DNA from: JAGQZY01 sp964588335
Lineage (GTDB): Bacteria > Bdellovibrionota > Bdellovibrionia > Bdellovibrionales > JAGQZY01
Reading direction: 5' to 3'
NCBI GenBank assembly: GCA_964588335.1
Contig: CAZPOV010000002.1
Coordinates: forward strand, 124,001-188,000
DNA length: 64,000 bases
Shown here: piece after piece, positions 49,431 through 57,960 of the stretch
Position numbering within the stretch: the first letter of the stretch is position 1
Layout of the letters: each line of letters starts with the position of its first letter
Made by a program: the position numbers and the translations under genes
Notes under the pieces: model-generated
Databases searched by the model: none
Told to the model about the DNA's origin: nothing
Seen by the model: only the letters and a program-made list of their open reading frames with translations

Positions 49431-51560
49431 ATGTCGAATCTGGCCGCGGAATCATTGCAACCTTTCGTTCACAAAAGCGAGGGACTTTTACGTTTCGACC
49501 TGTACGTGAAGGGTGTGAAGTGCGGCCACTGTGTTCACAAGATAAGCAAAGACATTGAGGGACTTTCAAACTTGAGTCAGTTTGAGTTTGAGGCTGGAGG
49601 TCATCGACTCAGCCTTTGGTCGGATCATCCCGAAGTGTTTTCAGAAACCATGAGCCGAATAGGCGCACTGGGATTTGAAGCTGTTCCGATGTCAGACTTC
49701 GAAGACCAACAGCAAGCGCGACAAGCCTACAAGTCGGATTTGAAAAAGATGGCCGTCGCCGCCGTTTGTGCCGGTAATATCATGCTGTTTTCAACGGCGG
49801 TGTATTTGGGGGCGGAAGCCGAGTTTGTGCGCTTCTTTCACAAACTGAGCTTTTTTTTGGTTTTGCCACCTCTGGTTTATAGCGCGCAATCGATTTGGTA
49901 TGGCTTTTGGCAATCTCTAAGGTCCTTCCGTTTTAACCTTGATCTTCCCATTGGTATTGCCTTGTTTTTCGGTTTTATCCTTAGCACGTTTTCATTGTTC
50001 CATGATCAAAAAACCATCTACTTTGACTCTTTGGCCGTGGTGATTTTTTTAGTACTGACTTCGCGTTTTGTATTAAAACGCTATGTTGCCAATATTCAAA
50101 TGGGCCATTGGGTTCAACTTATACCCGGAGCGATCCAAGCTCGAGTTCAGACGGCGACCGGCGAAAAAATCAAAGCTCTCAACGACGTCCTTCCAGGAGA
50201 GACTGTCAAAGTCTTGCGGGGCGAAGTTCTTCCGGTGGATGGAGAGCTGCTGTCTGATCAGGGCATACTGGACGAGGCTGTTTTGAGCGGCGAGGCCTCA
50301 CCTGTGGTTCGCCAACGGGGCGACAGAGTTTGGGCCGGATCGCGTCTGTGTGGCCAGGAAATTTTAGTGCGGGCCACGGAAGTGGGAGATCGAACCCGAG
50401 TCGGTCAAACCATTACCAAGTCCCAAAACAATCAAAAACAGGCGCAAGAAGACTCTTACCGTTGGGTTGGTTACTTCACCAGTTTTGTTGTGGTGGTGAG
50501 TGTCCTAACCTTTGCCATTATTTTATTCTGGCTGGGGCTAGAAGCTGCCTATCAACGAGCGTTCGCCATTATTTTGGTGGCTTGTCCCTGTGCCATCAGC
50601 TTTGGTATTCCTTTGATTAAAGGCTTGTCAGGCCATCTGGCTTTGAAAAATGGATTGGTTCTAAAAGACACCTCAGTTCTTAAGAAAATCGGACAGATTA
50701 AAAATGTTTATCTCGATAAAACCGGGACATTAACGGAGCCTGTGGCCGGAGTTGTCGAAGACGATTTTAAAAAGCTAAGCCTGGAAGACCAACAGAAATT
50801 GCTGTCCCTTGAGCTCTGTATTGATCATCCCATTTCTAATGGCTTTAAAAGGTTTAAACCAAAAGATATGGAGCTGTGGACGGTCACTGACTTTCAGTAC
50901 CATCCCGGACGCGGGCTGTCGGGGCAAATCGCTGGTGAAAAATGGACTGTCGAAAGCCACCTTACAACCAAAAGCAAAAGTTTGGTGGTGCAAAAAGACG
51001 GTCAAGTTTTGGGAACCATTGGAATCGAAACCACCTACAAAGACCATCTTATCGATTTTTTTACAAAAATGGTCGACCAAGGCTATCGTTTGTCCATACT
51101 GTCCGGCGACCGGGAAGATCAAGTGCGTCCGGTTTTTCAAAGTATTCCCGAGGCGGGACGTGGTGACATCTTGTGGGAGGCGACTCCGGAAAGCAAAGAG
51201 AGCTTTGTGCGACGTCAATCGTCGGAAAGTCTTATGGTGGGCGATGGCATCAATGACATTGCCGCCATGCAAGCGGCCTCCGTCAGTCTCTGTATGCCCG
51301 GCGCTTTAGAGAATAACCTATCGGTGGCGGATGCGACGTTGTCGCGTGGGGACCTTTATTCCATACTGAATGTTTTTCGATTGGCGAAAAAAATAACCCG
51401 AACCGAGCAGCGCCTTCTTGGCTTCACCTTCACCTACAATTTTTTCTGTGTGGCGGCGGCGGTCACGGGGTGGATCACGCCGGTGGTGGCAGCGGTCATT
51501 ATGCCAGTCAGTTCCATGATTGTGTTGTCCATAGTGTCTTTTAGTTTGAGGAGGCTTTGA
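49431..51560 (+). CDS. ccoI: Copper-translocating P-type ATPase (CcoI/FixI type)
   Basis: A 709-residue heavy-metal P1B ATPase. The N-terminal metal-binding domain has CGHC (Cys31, Cys34). Then come membrane helices, the actuator SGEASP (in place of TGES), the transmembrane metal site VACPCAISFG, the phosphorylation site DKTGTLT and the hinge GDGINDIAAM. Its position as the first gene before ccoS and the cbb3 subunits identifies it as the copper supplier for the CuB site rather than a detoxification pump. AAGGAC lies 11 bases before the ATG. Its TGA shares a base with the ccoS ATG. Confidence 0.92.
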   Translation: MSNLAAESLQPFVHKSEGLLRFDLYVKGVKCGHCVHKISKDIEGLSNLSQFEFEAGGHRLSLWSDHPEVFSETMSRIGALGFEAVPMSDFEDQQQARQAYKSDLKKMAVAAVCAGNIMLFSTAVYLGAEAEFVRFFHKLSFFLVLPPLVYSAQSIWYGFWQSLRSFRFNLDLPIGIALFFGFILSTFSLFHDQKTIYFDSLAVVIFLVLTSRFVLKRYVANIQMGHWVQLIPGAIQARVQTATGEKIKALNDVLPGETVKVLRGEVLPVDGELLSDQGILDEAVLSGEASPVVRQRGDRVWAGSRLCGQEILVRATEVGDRTRVGQTITKSQNNQKQAQEDSYRWVGYFTSFVVVVSVLTFAIILFWLGLEAAYQRAFAIILVACPCAISFGIPLIKGLSGHLALKNGLVLKDTSVLKKIGQIKNVYLDKTGTLTEPVAGVVEDDFKKLSLEDQQKLLSLELCIDHPISNGFKRFKPKDMELWTVTDFQYHPGRGLSGQIAGEKWTVESHLTTKSKSLVVQKDGQVLGTIGIETTYKDHLIDFFTKMVDQGYRLSILSGDREDQVRPVFQSIPEAGRGDILWEATPESKESFVRRQSSESLMVGDGINDIAAMQAASVSLCMPGALENNLSVADATLSRGDLYSILNVFRLAKKITRTEQRLLGFTFTYNFFCVAAAVTGWITPVVAAVIMPVSSMIVLSIVSFSLRRL

Positions 51561-51724
51561 TGGACATTCTTTATGTCATGGTCATTTTGTCATTGGGCCT
51601 ATCGTTTGGTTTTTTGGCCTTTTTCTTTTGGGCTGTTGATTCAGATCAATTGAGTTCTTTGGATTCCGCATCGTTTAACATTTTAGAAGAAGACAATAAT
51701 AAAAAAGGAATAAGTGATGAGTGA
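51560..51724 (+). CDS. ccoS: cbb3 oxidase maturation protein CcoS
   Basis: A 54-residue single-helix protein: MDILYVMVILSLGLSFGFL, then FFFWAVDSDQLSSLDSASF. The helix followed by F-x-W-A-V-x-S-x-Q-x-x-x-L-D is the CcoS signature. CcoS is needed for cofactor insertion into the cbb3 subunit I. It overlaps ccoI by one base (TGATG) and ccoNO by eight. Confidence 0.88.
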   Translation: MDILYVMVILSLGLSFGFLAFFFWAVDSDQLSSLDSASFNILEEDNNKKGISDE

Positions 51725-53897
51725 GAAACAGTCCGTTGAGGTTCGTTACGACAATAAGATCGTAATATACTTTATGATGGCAACAATGATTTGGGCGGGA
51801 GCCGCCTTTCTCTTTGGATTGCTAGCCGCTTTACAGCTGGCCTGGTGGCCAGCCAATATGAACTTGGAATGGTTCACATTCGGTCGATTACGACCCTTGC
51901 ACACCAATGCCGCCATTTTTGCTTTTGCCGGGAATGCGATTTTTGCAGGGATTTACCATTCCACCCAGCGCCTTTTGAAAACCAGGATGTTCAGCGATAA
52001 ACTCAGCTGGACGCATTTTTGGGGTTGGCAGTCGATCATTTTATCAGCCGCCATCACCTTGCCCTTGGGTTTTTCACAAAGTAAAGAGTACGCCGAATTG
52101 GAGTGGCCCATTGATATCGCCATCACTTTGGTGTGGATAGTTTTTGCCTTAAACTTTTTTGGAACCTTGTACAAGCGTCGTGAGAAACATATCTATGTGG
52201 CCATTTGGTTTTACATTGCCACAATACTGACAGTCGCCCTTCTGCATGTGGTGAACTCTTTAGAAGTTCCAGTGAGCTTTCTGCAAAGTTACCCGGTATT
52301 TGCTGGTGTGCAAGATGCGTTGGTGCAATGGTGGTATGGTCACAATGCGGTCGCTTTCTTTTTAACAACGCCGTTTTTAGGTCTGATGTATTACTACATC
52401 CCGAAAGCTGTGAACAAACCGATTTACTCCTATCGATTGTCGATTGTTCACTTTTGGTCTTTGGTGTTTATTTATATTTGGGCTGGGCCTCACCATCTTC
52501 TTTACACGGCTCTGCCTGACTGGGCGCAAACATTAGGCATGATTTTCAGCTTGATGTTATGGGCGCCCAGCTGGGGAGGTATGATCAATGGACTTTTAAC
52601 TCTTCGCGGATCTTGGCATCTTTTACGGACCGATCCCATCGTTAAATTCTTGGTCACCGCGATCACCTTTTATGGAATGTCGACTTTCGAAGGACCTCTT
52701 TTATCCATTAAGTCTGTGAGTCTTTTGGCTCACTACTCGGATTGGGTGATCGGTCATGTGCACGGTGGAGCTTTGGGGTGGAATGGGTTTCTGGCTTTCG
52801 GGATGATTTATTACATCATTCCAAAACTCTATGGCCGGGAAATGTATAGCAAGAGCTTGATGAATTATCATTTCTGGTTCGGGTTGACCGGGATTCTGGT
52901 CTATTACATTTCCATGCTCGCCAGTGGAATCACTCAAGGCTTGATGTGGAAGGCTGTCGACGGTAGCGGCTACTTGGTCTATCCCGATTTTGTTGAAACT
53001 GTAATGACCATTGTGCCGCTGTATTGGATTCGCGCGGTGGGTGGCCTGCTTTACATCACCGGTTACTGTTTTGGGGTCTACAATATCATCAAGACAGTCA
53101 AGGCTGCCGACCCCGCGCCGGCCGATGAAGTGGTGCAAGTGTTGGTAACCAACGAAAAACCGAAGATTGCCAACGATGACGAAACCGGGCATCGCAAACT
53201 TGAGGGCATGGTGGGAACCTTTTCTGTACTAGCGTTTATTGCTGTGCTTGTTGGCTCGGTGATCGAAATTTGGCCGACTCTGAATATCCACAAGTACGTC
53301 CCCCAATCACAAGCGGTGCATCCCTACACAGCCTTAGAACAGGCCGGGCGTGATGTTTATGTGAAAGAGGGATGCTATGTTTGTCACTCGCAGATGATTC
53401 GTAAACATCCTTCTGATGTCTTACGTTTTGGCGATGCTTCAACGATCGGTGAAAGTATGTACGATCACCCCTTTCAGTGGGGTTCGAAACGAACCGGACC
53501 CGATCTGGCTCGAGTGGGAATGCGCTATCCGAACCTTTGGCACTATCGGCACATGGATGATCCTCGAAGTATGGTGGAAAAATCAATCATGCCTCGGTAC
53601 AAGTGGCTGTTGAACAAAGAAGTGGATTTTTACTCTCTTCGCAAAAAACTGTCAGTCTTAAAAATGCTTGGCGTGCCGTACACGGACAATCAAGTGTCAG
53701 AAGCGGATCGTTGGGCCGAAGCCCAAGCCGAAGAGATCGTTGCCGACCTTAAAAAAGAAGGGGTCAACATCAAGAAGAATCGCCAGATCGTGGCACTGAT
53801 TGCCTACCTACAGTCCCTAGGTCAGAAAGGTCTGGATAACGAAAAAGCTTTGCAGAATATTCAATTGGCTCCGGGAGCCAAAGGAGGGCAGAAGTGA
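51717..53897 (+). CDS. ccoNO: Cytochrome c oxidase cbb3-type, fused subunits I and II (CcoN-CcoO)
   Basis: A 726-residue fusion. Residues 1-480 are CcoN with about 12 helices and the haem and copper ligands: RPLHTNAAIFAF (low-spin haem b), YGHNAVAFF, GPHHLLYT (CuB His pair), and HVHGGALGWNG (haem b3 and b). Residues 515-726 are CcoO: one membrane helix, then the haem site GCYVCHSQMIR and a C-terminal cytochrome fold with the Met in MPRYKWL. The fused form is known from Bacteroidetes and Bdellovibrio-type genomes. AAGGAATAAGTG precedes the ATG. It reduces oxygen to water with high affinity. Confidence 0.95.
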   Translation: MSEKQSVEVRYDNKIVIYFMMATMIWAGAAFLFGLLAALQLAWWPANMNLEWFTFGRLRPLHTNAAIFAFAGNAIFAGIYHSTQRLLKTRMFSDKLSWTHFWGWQSIILSAAITLPLGFSQSKEYAELEWPIDIAITLVWIVFALNFFGTLYKRREKHIYVAIWFYIATILTVALLHVVNSLEVPVSFLQSYPVFAGVQDALVQWWYGHNAVAFFLTTPFLGLMYYYIPKAVNKPIYSYRLSIVHFWSLVFIYIWAGPHHLLYTALPDWAQTLGMIFSLMLWAPSWGGMINGLLTLRGSWHLLRTDPIVKFLVTAITFYGMSTFEGPLLSIKSVSLLAHYSDWVIGHVHGGALGWNGFLAFGMIYYIIPKLYGREMYSKSLMNYHFWFGLTGILVYYISMLASGITQGLMWKAVDGSGYLVYPDFVETVMTIVPLYWIRAVGGLLYITGYCFGVYNIIKTVKAADPAPADEVVQVLVTNEKPKIANDDETGHRKLEGMVGTFSVLAFIAVLVGSVIEIWPTLNIHKYVPQSQAVHPYTALEQAGRDVYVKEGCYVCHSQMIRKHPSDVLRFGDASTIGESMYDHPFQWGSKRTGPDLARVGMRYPNLWHYRHMDDPRSMVEKSIMPRYKWLLNKEVDFYSLRKKLSVLKMLGVPYTDNQVSEADRWAEAQAEEIVADLKKEGVNIKKNRQIVALIAYLQSLGQKGLDNEKALQNIQLAPGAKGGQK

Positions 53898-54070
53898 AAC
53901 AAGAAGCGTTAAAATACTTTGCTGATATTGATCTGACCCTTTTGGCTTTAATCCTATTTTTCGCCTCTTTCGGGTTCATGATTTTTCGAGTTTATTTTTA
54001 CGATAAAAAGGAAAAATACGACAACCTCAGTCAAATCCCATTGCAAGAGGAGGGTTCCCACCATGGATAA
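53894..54070 (+). CDS. ccoQ: cbb3 oxidase small subunit CcoQ
   Basis: A 58-residue single-helix protein (LTLLALILFFASFGFMIFRV) with a charged cytoplasmic tail, in the usual position between ccoNO and ccoP. Length and layout fit CcoQ/FixQ, which stabilises the complex. The GTG overlaps the ccoNO stop (GTGA) and the end overlaps ccoP by eight bases. Confidence 0.82.
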   Translation: MKQEALKYFADIDLTLLALILFFASFGFMIFRVYFYDKKEKYDNLSQIPLQEEGSHHG

Positions 54071-54611
54071 CAATGACAATGATAAATTATTGGACCACGA
54101 GTACGACGGAATCCGCGAGTTGGATAACAATCTTCCGACCTGGTGGCTTTGGACTTTCTTTGGTGCCATTATTTTTTCGTTTATTTACTGGTTGCACTAC
54201 ACCGTCAGTGGTGATGGTCCCAGTTTGGATGAGGAATTGCGTCGAGGAATGGCGCAAATTGCGCAACAAAGAGCGTTGCAGGAAAAGGGTGGAGAAGAAG
54301 GTCCAAAAGCCTCCAGCGGGGAGATTCTGGCATTGGGGCAAAAACTATTTAAAGCCAATTGTGCCGCTTGCCACTTAGAAAATGGTGGGGGGTCTGTGGG
54401 GCCCAATTTGACCGATGCCTATTGGATCCATGGTCCATCGCCAGAGGCGATGGCCCAGGTGGTCCTGGAAGGGGTTTTGGACAAAGGAATGCCGCCGTGG
54501 AAAGCGATCCTACGACCTAGCGAAGTCGAGGCTGTCGTTGCCTATGTTGAGACCCTTCAAAACACAAATGTTAAAGGCGGCAAGGCTCCCCAGGGAGAAA
54601 AGGTTAATTAA
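54063..54611 (+). CDS. ccoP: cbb3 oxidase subunit III (CcoP), single-haem form
   Basis: A 182-residue protein. The N-terminus has the CcoP motif YDGIRELDNNLPTWWLW followed by one membrane helix, then one cytochrome c domain with CAACH (Cys100, Cys103, His104), GPNLTD and the Met ligand in KGMPPW. Typical CcoP has two haem domains and about 300 residues, so this one is reduced. GGAGG precedes the ATG. It passes electrons to CcoO; the short form probably gets them from the nearby lipoprotein cytochromes. Confidence 0.92.
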   Translation: MDNNDNDKLLDHEYDGIRELDNNLPTWWLWTFFGAIIFSFIYWLHYTVSGDGPSLDEELRRGMAQIAQQRALQEKGGEEGPKASSGEILALGQKLFKANCAACHLENGGGSVGPNLTDAYWIHGPSPEAMAQVVLEGVLDKGMPPWKAILRPSEVEAVVAYVETLQNTNVKGGKAPQGEKVN

Positions 54612-56009
54612 ATGAGCACACTTGATTTTCGCGATTTGCCAGAGGACCGGTTAGCGACCACTGATAAAGAGGGGCGACGGGTTTGGATTATTCCAGCCCG
54701 CGTGCGTGGCTTTTGGAAAACTCGAAAAACTGTGTTTCAAAGTGTCTTGTTAGCGATATTCGTATTAACGCCTTGGTTGCGTTGGGATGATTCCCCCCTG
54801 GTGCTGTTTGACATTCTGAATCGTCAGTTTGTTTTGTTTGGTTACGTTTTTGCGGCCCATGATGCCCCATTGTTATTTTTTGTTTTTGCCATTTTGGGGT
54901 TTAGTTTGATTATTGCGACGGCGATTTGGGGTCGGATCTGGTGTGGTTGGGCTTGCCCGCAGACGGTTTTTATTGAACAGGTTTTTCGGCGCATAGAAAC
55001 CTGGGTGGTCGGCAATCGAGCCAGTCAGCTGGCGGCTTTGAAAGAACCACTGCGCTGGAAAAATCTTCGCAAAATCATTTTAAAATGGATACTGTTTGTT
55101 ACGGTTTCTATTCTCCTGGCTCACACCTTTATCGCGTATTTTGTGAGTTGGGAAAAACTTTTAGAAATGATGAGCCAGCCACCCCGTGAAAGTTGGACAG
55201 TTTTTCTATTTGTTGTTAGTTTTTCGGGTTTGATCCTTTTCGACTTCGCGTGGTTTCGTGAACAGTTTTGTATTATCATGTGTCCGTATGGTCGGTTTCA
55301 AAGTGTGTTGATGGACGAGACTTCAGTGACTGTGGCCTATGACTACACCCGAGGCGAGCCAAGAGTTCGAAAGGTTCAGCAGGCTCCAGGACAGGGAGAT
55401 TGTATTGACTGCTTTAAATGTGTTTCCGTCTGTCCCACCGGTATTGATATCCGTCGGGGCACTCAGCTTGAGTGCATTGCTTGTACCGCTTGCATCGATG
55501 CCTGCGACGAGGTGATGGAGAAGATCCAACGTCCAAAAGGACTGATTCGGTACGCTGCCCTTAGTGATCTGGAGAATCAAAAAAGTCCATTTTGGCGCCC
55601 CCGGTTGGTGGGTTATCTGGCCGTGATGGCGCTTCTGATCGGGGGACTGGTCGTCAGTTTAAGTTATCGAGAGAATTTGTATATGGCTATTTTGCGGCAA
55701 AGGCAGCGTCCTTTTGTGGTCACCGATCAAGGATTAATGAACAACTTTAAGATTCATTTTAAAAATCCAACGTTTCAGACAATCCAATATCAAGTGAGCC
55801 TGGAAAATACCGAGGCGACTTTGGCACCTCCTGTTTTCGAAGGGCGGTTGGGGCCCAATGAAGACATTCATCGCCCCTTTTTTGTGACCATTCCCGAATG
55901 GAAGAGTTTAAAAGATCCGACCTTAAAACTATTGGTGCGCTATAAAATAAGTGGCGAGTGGTTCGAAAAGACTTACGAGGTGCGAGCCGTTTTTCCCAAA
56001 ACCGAATAA
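54612..56009 (+). CDS. ccoG: cbb3 oxidase accessory protein CcoG (FixG, 4Fe-4S)
   Basis: A 465-residue membrane protein. It has several helices, the CGWACPQTVF motif, then two 4Fe-4S clusters (CIDCFKCVSVCP and CIACTACIDACDE), and a C-terminal Ig-like domain. CcoG reduces copper for cbb3 assembly. It directly follows ccoP. No ccoH is seen in the cluster. The 3' end overlaps the convergent HTTM gene by 37 bases. Confidence 0.94.
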   Translation: MSTLDFRDLPEDRLATTDKEGRRVWIIPARVRGFWKTRKTVFQSVLLAIFVLTPWLRWDDSPLVLFDILNRQFVLFGYVFAAHDAPLLFFVFAILGFSLIIATAIWGRIWCGWACPQTVFIEQVFRRIETWVVGNRASQLAALKEPLRWKNLRKIILKWILFVTVSILLAHTFIAYFVSWEKLLEMMSQPPRESWTVFLFVVSFSGLILFDFAWFREQFCIIMCPYGRFQSVLMDETSVTVAYDYTRGEPRVRKVQQAPGQGDCIDCFKCVSVCPTGIDIRRGTQLECIACTACIDACDEVMEKIQRPKGLIRYAALSDLENQKSPFWRPRLVGYLAVMALLIGGLVVSLSYRENLYMAILRQRQRPFVVTDQGLMNNFKIHFKNPTFQTIQYQVSLENTEATLAPPVFEGRLGPNEDIHRPFFVTIPEWKSLKDPTLKLLVRYKISGEWFEKTYEVRAVFPKTE

Positions 56010-56950
56010 AGACGCCCAATCAGCGGAAAGTCCAAGAGGACGTGCCTCCAGGTGATGTTGTCTTTTTGCAAAGGCACCGTCCAAATAAAGAAAAGAGCGG
56101 CGGCGATTTGATAGTGGAACTCAATATCAAAGATGTAAATGCTGAGCAAATGTAACAGAAAAAGAGCAACCGCTGTTAGCCGCCAATGAGAAGGTCGAAA
56201 CAGTGGTAGAATGGCCAAAACCTCCCATAAGCTTCCAACCAGTAAAATGGGATAGCCCAACCAATAGTTTTGAATCAAAAAATCAGAAAAGGGAGCTAGG
56301 TTGCCGGTGCGAATGACATAGTTGCTGATCACATTGGCCATGGATTGGATATTCCAGAAACTCATTTCAGCAAACAATAGTTGATAGCCCATACCCCAAA
56401 GCAGCTTCCAGAGGCCGCTCAGTGTGTAGGGAAGAAGAAAAAGTAACAGGCCAAACCAGTAAAAGTGCAAATGGACATGCTGCTGCTTGCGCGAGGAGCG
56501 TTTGTTGCTAGACCAACTGGGAATCAGTGCGAAAGCAAAACTGGCATAAAGAATAATCATTTCACCATGATAGTTTCTGTTGAAAGAACATTTGTAGGCA
56601 AAGCAAAGCAAAAAACTTAGAAAAGCCATCATCCGTAACGACTGCTTCTGAGGATACAGAAAAGTGAAGGTCAGGATAAAAGGTGTGACAATAACCAAAG
56701 CCGAGAGGGCCCAAGGTGGCCACGCGTTAAGGAAGGTAAACCATGTGGGTGGAAAAAGTTGATCAGCCTCGGAGACTTTATTCCACAGACGAATCATGGG
56801 AAGGCTGCTAAACAGCAACAGTCCATAAAAGATTTGGATTGAGGCTTTGGATTTAGAAAAATGCCGTTGTAAAAGCAAGAAAGGCTTTTCTGATTGATAG
56901 CCGCGGTACACAAGCTTGCGAAGTGAGTGAGTCCATTGGTTAATTTTCAA
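55973..56950 (-). CDS. HTTM-domain membrane protein
   Basis: A 325-residue protein with about eight hydrophobic helices, resembling the HTTM (vitamin-K-carboxylase-like) domain: FNRNYHGEMIILYASFAFALIP, YTLSGLWKLL, LGYPILLVGSLWEVLAILPL. A TTG with GGAG upstream is preferred because it overlaps the previous gene by only 11 bases. A longer reading would begin at 57058. It is the last gene of the operon that starts with the monohaem lipoprotein at 59121. Function unknown. Confidence 0.72.
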   Translation of the reverse strand: MKINQWTHSLRKLVYRGYQSEKPFLLLQRHFSKSKASIQIFYGLLLFSSLPMIRLWNKVSEADQLFPPTWFTFLNAWPPWALSALVIVTPFILTFTFLYPQKQSLRMMAFLSFLLCFAYKCSFNRNYHGEMIILYASFAFALIPSWSSNKRSSRKQQHVHLHFYWFGLLLFLLPYTLSGLWKLLWGMGYQLLFAEMSFWNIQSMANVISNYVIRTGNLAPFSDFLIQNYWLGYPILLVGSLWEVLAILPLFRPSHWRLTAVALFLLHLLSIYIFDIEFHYQIAAALFFIWTVPLQKDNITWRHVLLDFPLIGRLYSVLGKTARTS

Positions 56951-57419
56951 AGTCGTAAACTCCGTAAATTTTTGTCTTTTCGTCTCGAATCTGCTGGTCA
57001 CGATAAAACTGAAGGGGGTTATAAAAGACTTCCCGAATTTGATATTGCGCCGATTCAATACCTTGGTTCTTGAAAATAGTTATTTCAAGAGCTGTACGGG
57101 CTTTTTTAAAACCGTCTTTCGACTTGCGCCGTTGGCGAACCATCTCTTTAGCGATTTTGTAATCGCTGGTGTGCTGCCACTGAGGACCAAGAAAGTCCCG
57201 AGCCTTAAGAGGAGGGTTGTAAGACTTGTTATCGAGACTGAGGATTTCAATAATGTAAAAACGCTCTTCCGCATCAATTCGGCCAAAACCTAGCTCCCAG
57301 GAATAGAAAGGAAAAACATCGTGTTGTGATAGGGGAGTCAGAAAATCGACAGCGCCGATCAGCAAAAATAAGACGGCAAAGCTGGTAAAAAACAATCGAA
57401 GCCTTTTAAAGGTTGGCAT
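56940..57419 (-). CDS. Membrane-anchored protein upstream of the HTTM gene
   Basis: A 159-residue protein with one N-terminal helix (LFFTSFAVLFLLIGAVDFL) and a polar exported domain. The WELGFGRIDAEERFYIIE segment is rich in aromatics. It pairs with the HTTM gene as in other HTTM loci, where a small membrane protein precedes the carboxylase-like one. No separate family is recognised. Its ribosome site lies inside a hairpin (57423-57453). Confidence 0.68.
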   Translation of the reverse strand: MPTFKRLRLFFTSFAVLFLLIGAVDFLTPLSQHDVFPFYSWELGFGRIDAEERFYIIEILSLDNKSYNPPLKARDFLGPQWQHTSDYKIAKEMVRQRRKSKDGFKKARTALEITIFKNQGIESAQYQIREVFYNPLQFYRDQQIRDEKTKIYGVYDFEN

Positions 57420-57422
57420 AGA

Positions 57423-57453
57423 AAATCCCCAATACGATAAGTATTGAGGATTT
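57423..57453 (-). promoter_or_regulatory. Hairpin covering the ribosome-binding site of the 57419 gene
   Basis: A 13-bp stem (AAATCCTCAATAC / GTATTGGGGATTT in the transcript, one G-U pair) with a 5-base loop, ending five bases before the start codon. The GGGGA that would bind the ribosome is inside the stem. It may also act as a weak terminator for the cytochrome gene, since TTTTCT follows. Confidence 0.5.
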
Positions 57454-57492
57454 CAGTCCGATGGTCAAACCCAGCCGTCTGCGCAGCCAGCC

Positions 57493-57948
57493 TTATTTTT
57501 TGTCTTTCAAGGTGCGAATGTAATTGGTGAGGTCAAAGGCTTGCTGTTGATTTAAAAAATCTTCCCAGCGTGGCATGGCGCCTTTGCCGTTGTTAATTTG
57601 TACCACCAAATAAGTGTTGGTGACATCACCTGTCAGGTTTTGCAGGTTGGCCGGTTTGATTTTCATTTTCATAGCCAACGGACCATCTCCAACCCCTTTG
57701 CGGCCATGACATTTTTTGCAATGCTGGGTGAAGAGTTTCTCGCCGCGAGCAATCGAGTCAAGGTCATTGCTGCCAACATAGGTCAATTTGGGAGGCGTGA
57801 AGAAGGCCCAGCCATGGCGCATGTCCATGGCTGCCAAATCAAAATCCATATTCATTTCCATGGCGTCTCCAGGCGCGATTTTGCGAACGGTGCATGATGG
57901 AAGAAGGCATAGGGCCATCAAGACAAGTAAAAGCTTTGAAGTCTGCAT
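57493..57948 (-). CDS. Monohaem cytochrome c lipoprotein
   Basis: A 151-residue lipoprotein (LLPSC, Cys19). A Met-rich stretch follows (MEMNMDFDLAAMDM), unusual and possibly copper-binding. The class I cytochrome c domain has CKKCHGRKGVGDGP (Cys77, Cys80, His81) and a GAMPRWE methionine ligand. It probably donates electrons to the cbb3 oxidase. It lies 12 bases after the monohaem lipoprotein gene. Confidence 0.88.
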   Translation of the reverse strand: MQTSKLLLVLMALCLLPSCTVRKIAPGDAMEMNMDFDLAAMDMRHGWAFFTPPKLTYVGSNDLDSIARGEKLFTQHCKKCHGRKGVGDGPLAMKMKIKPANLQNLTGDVTNTYLVVQINNGKGAMPRWEDFLNQQQAFDLTNYIRTLKDKK

Positions 57949-57960
57949 TGTATTCCTTTC

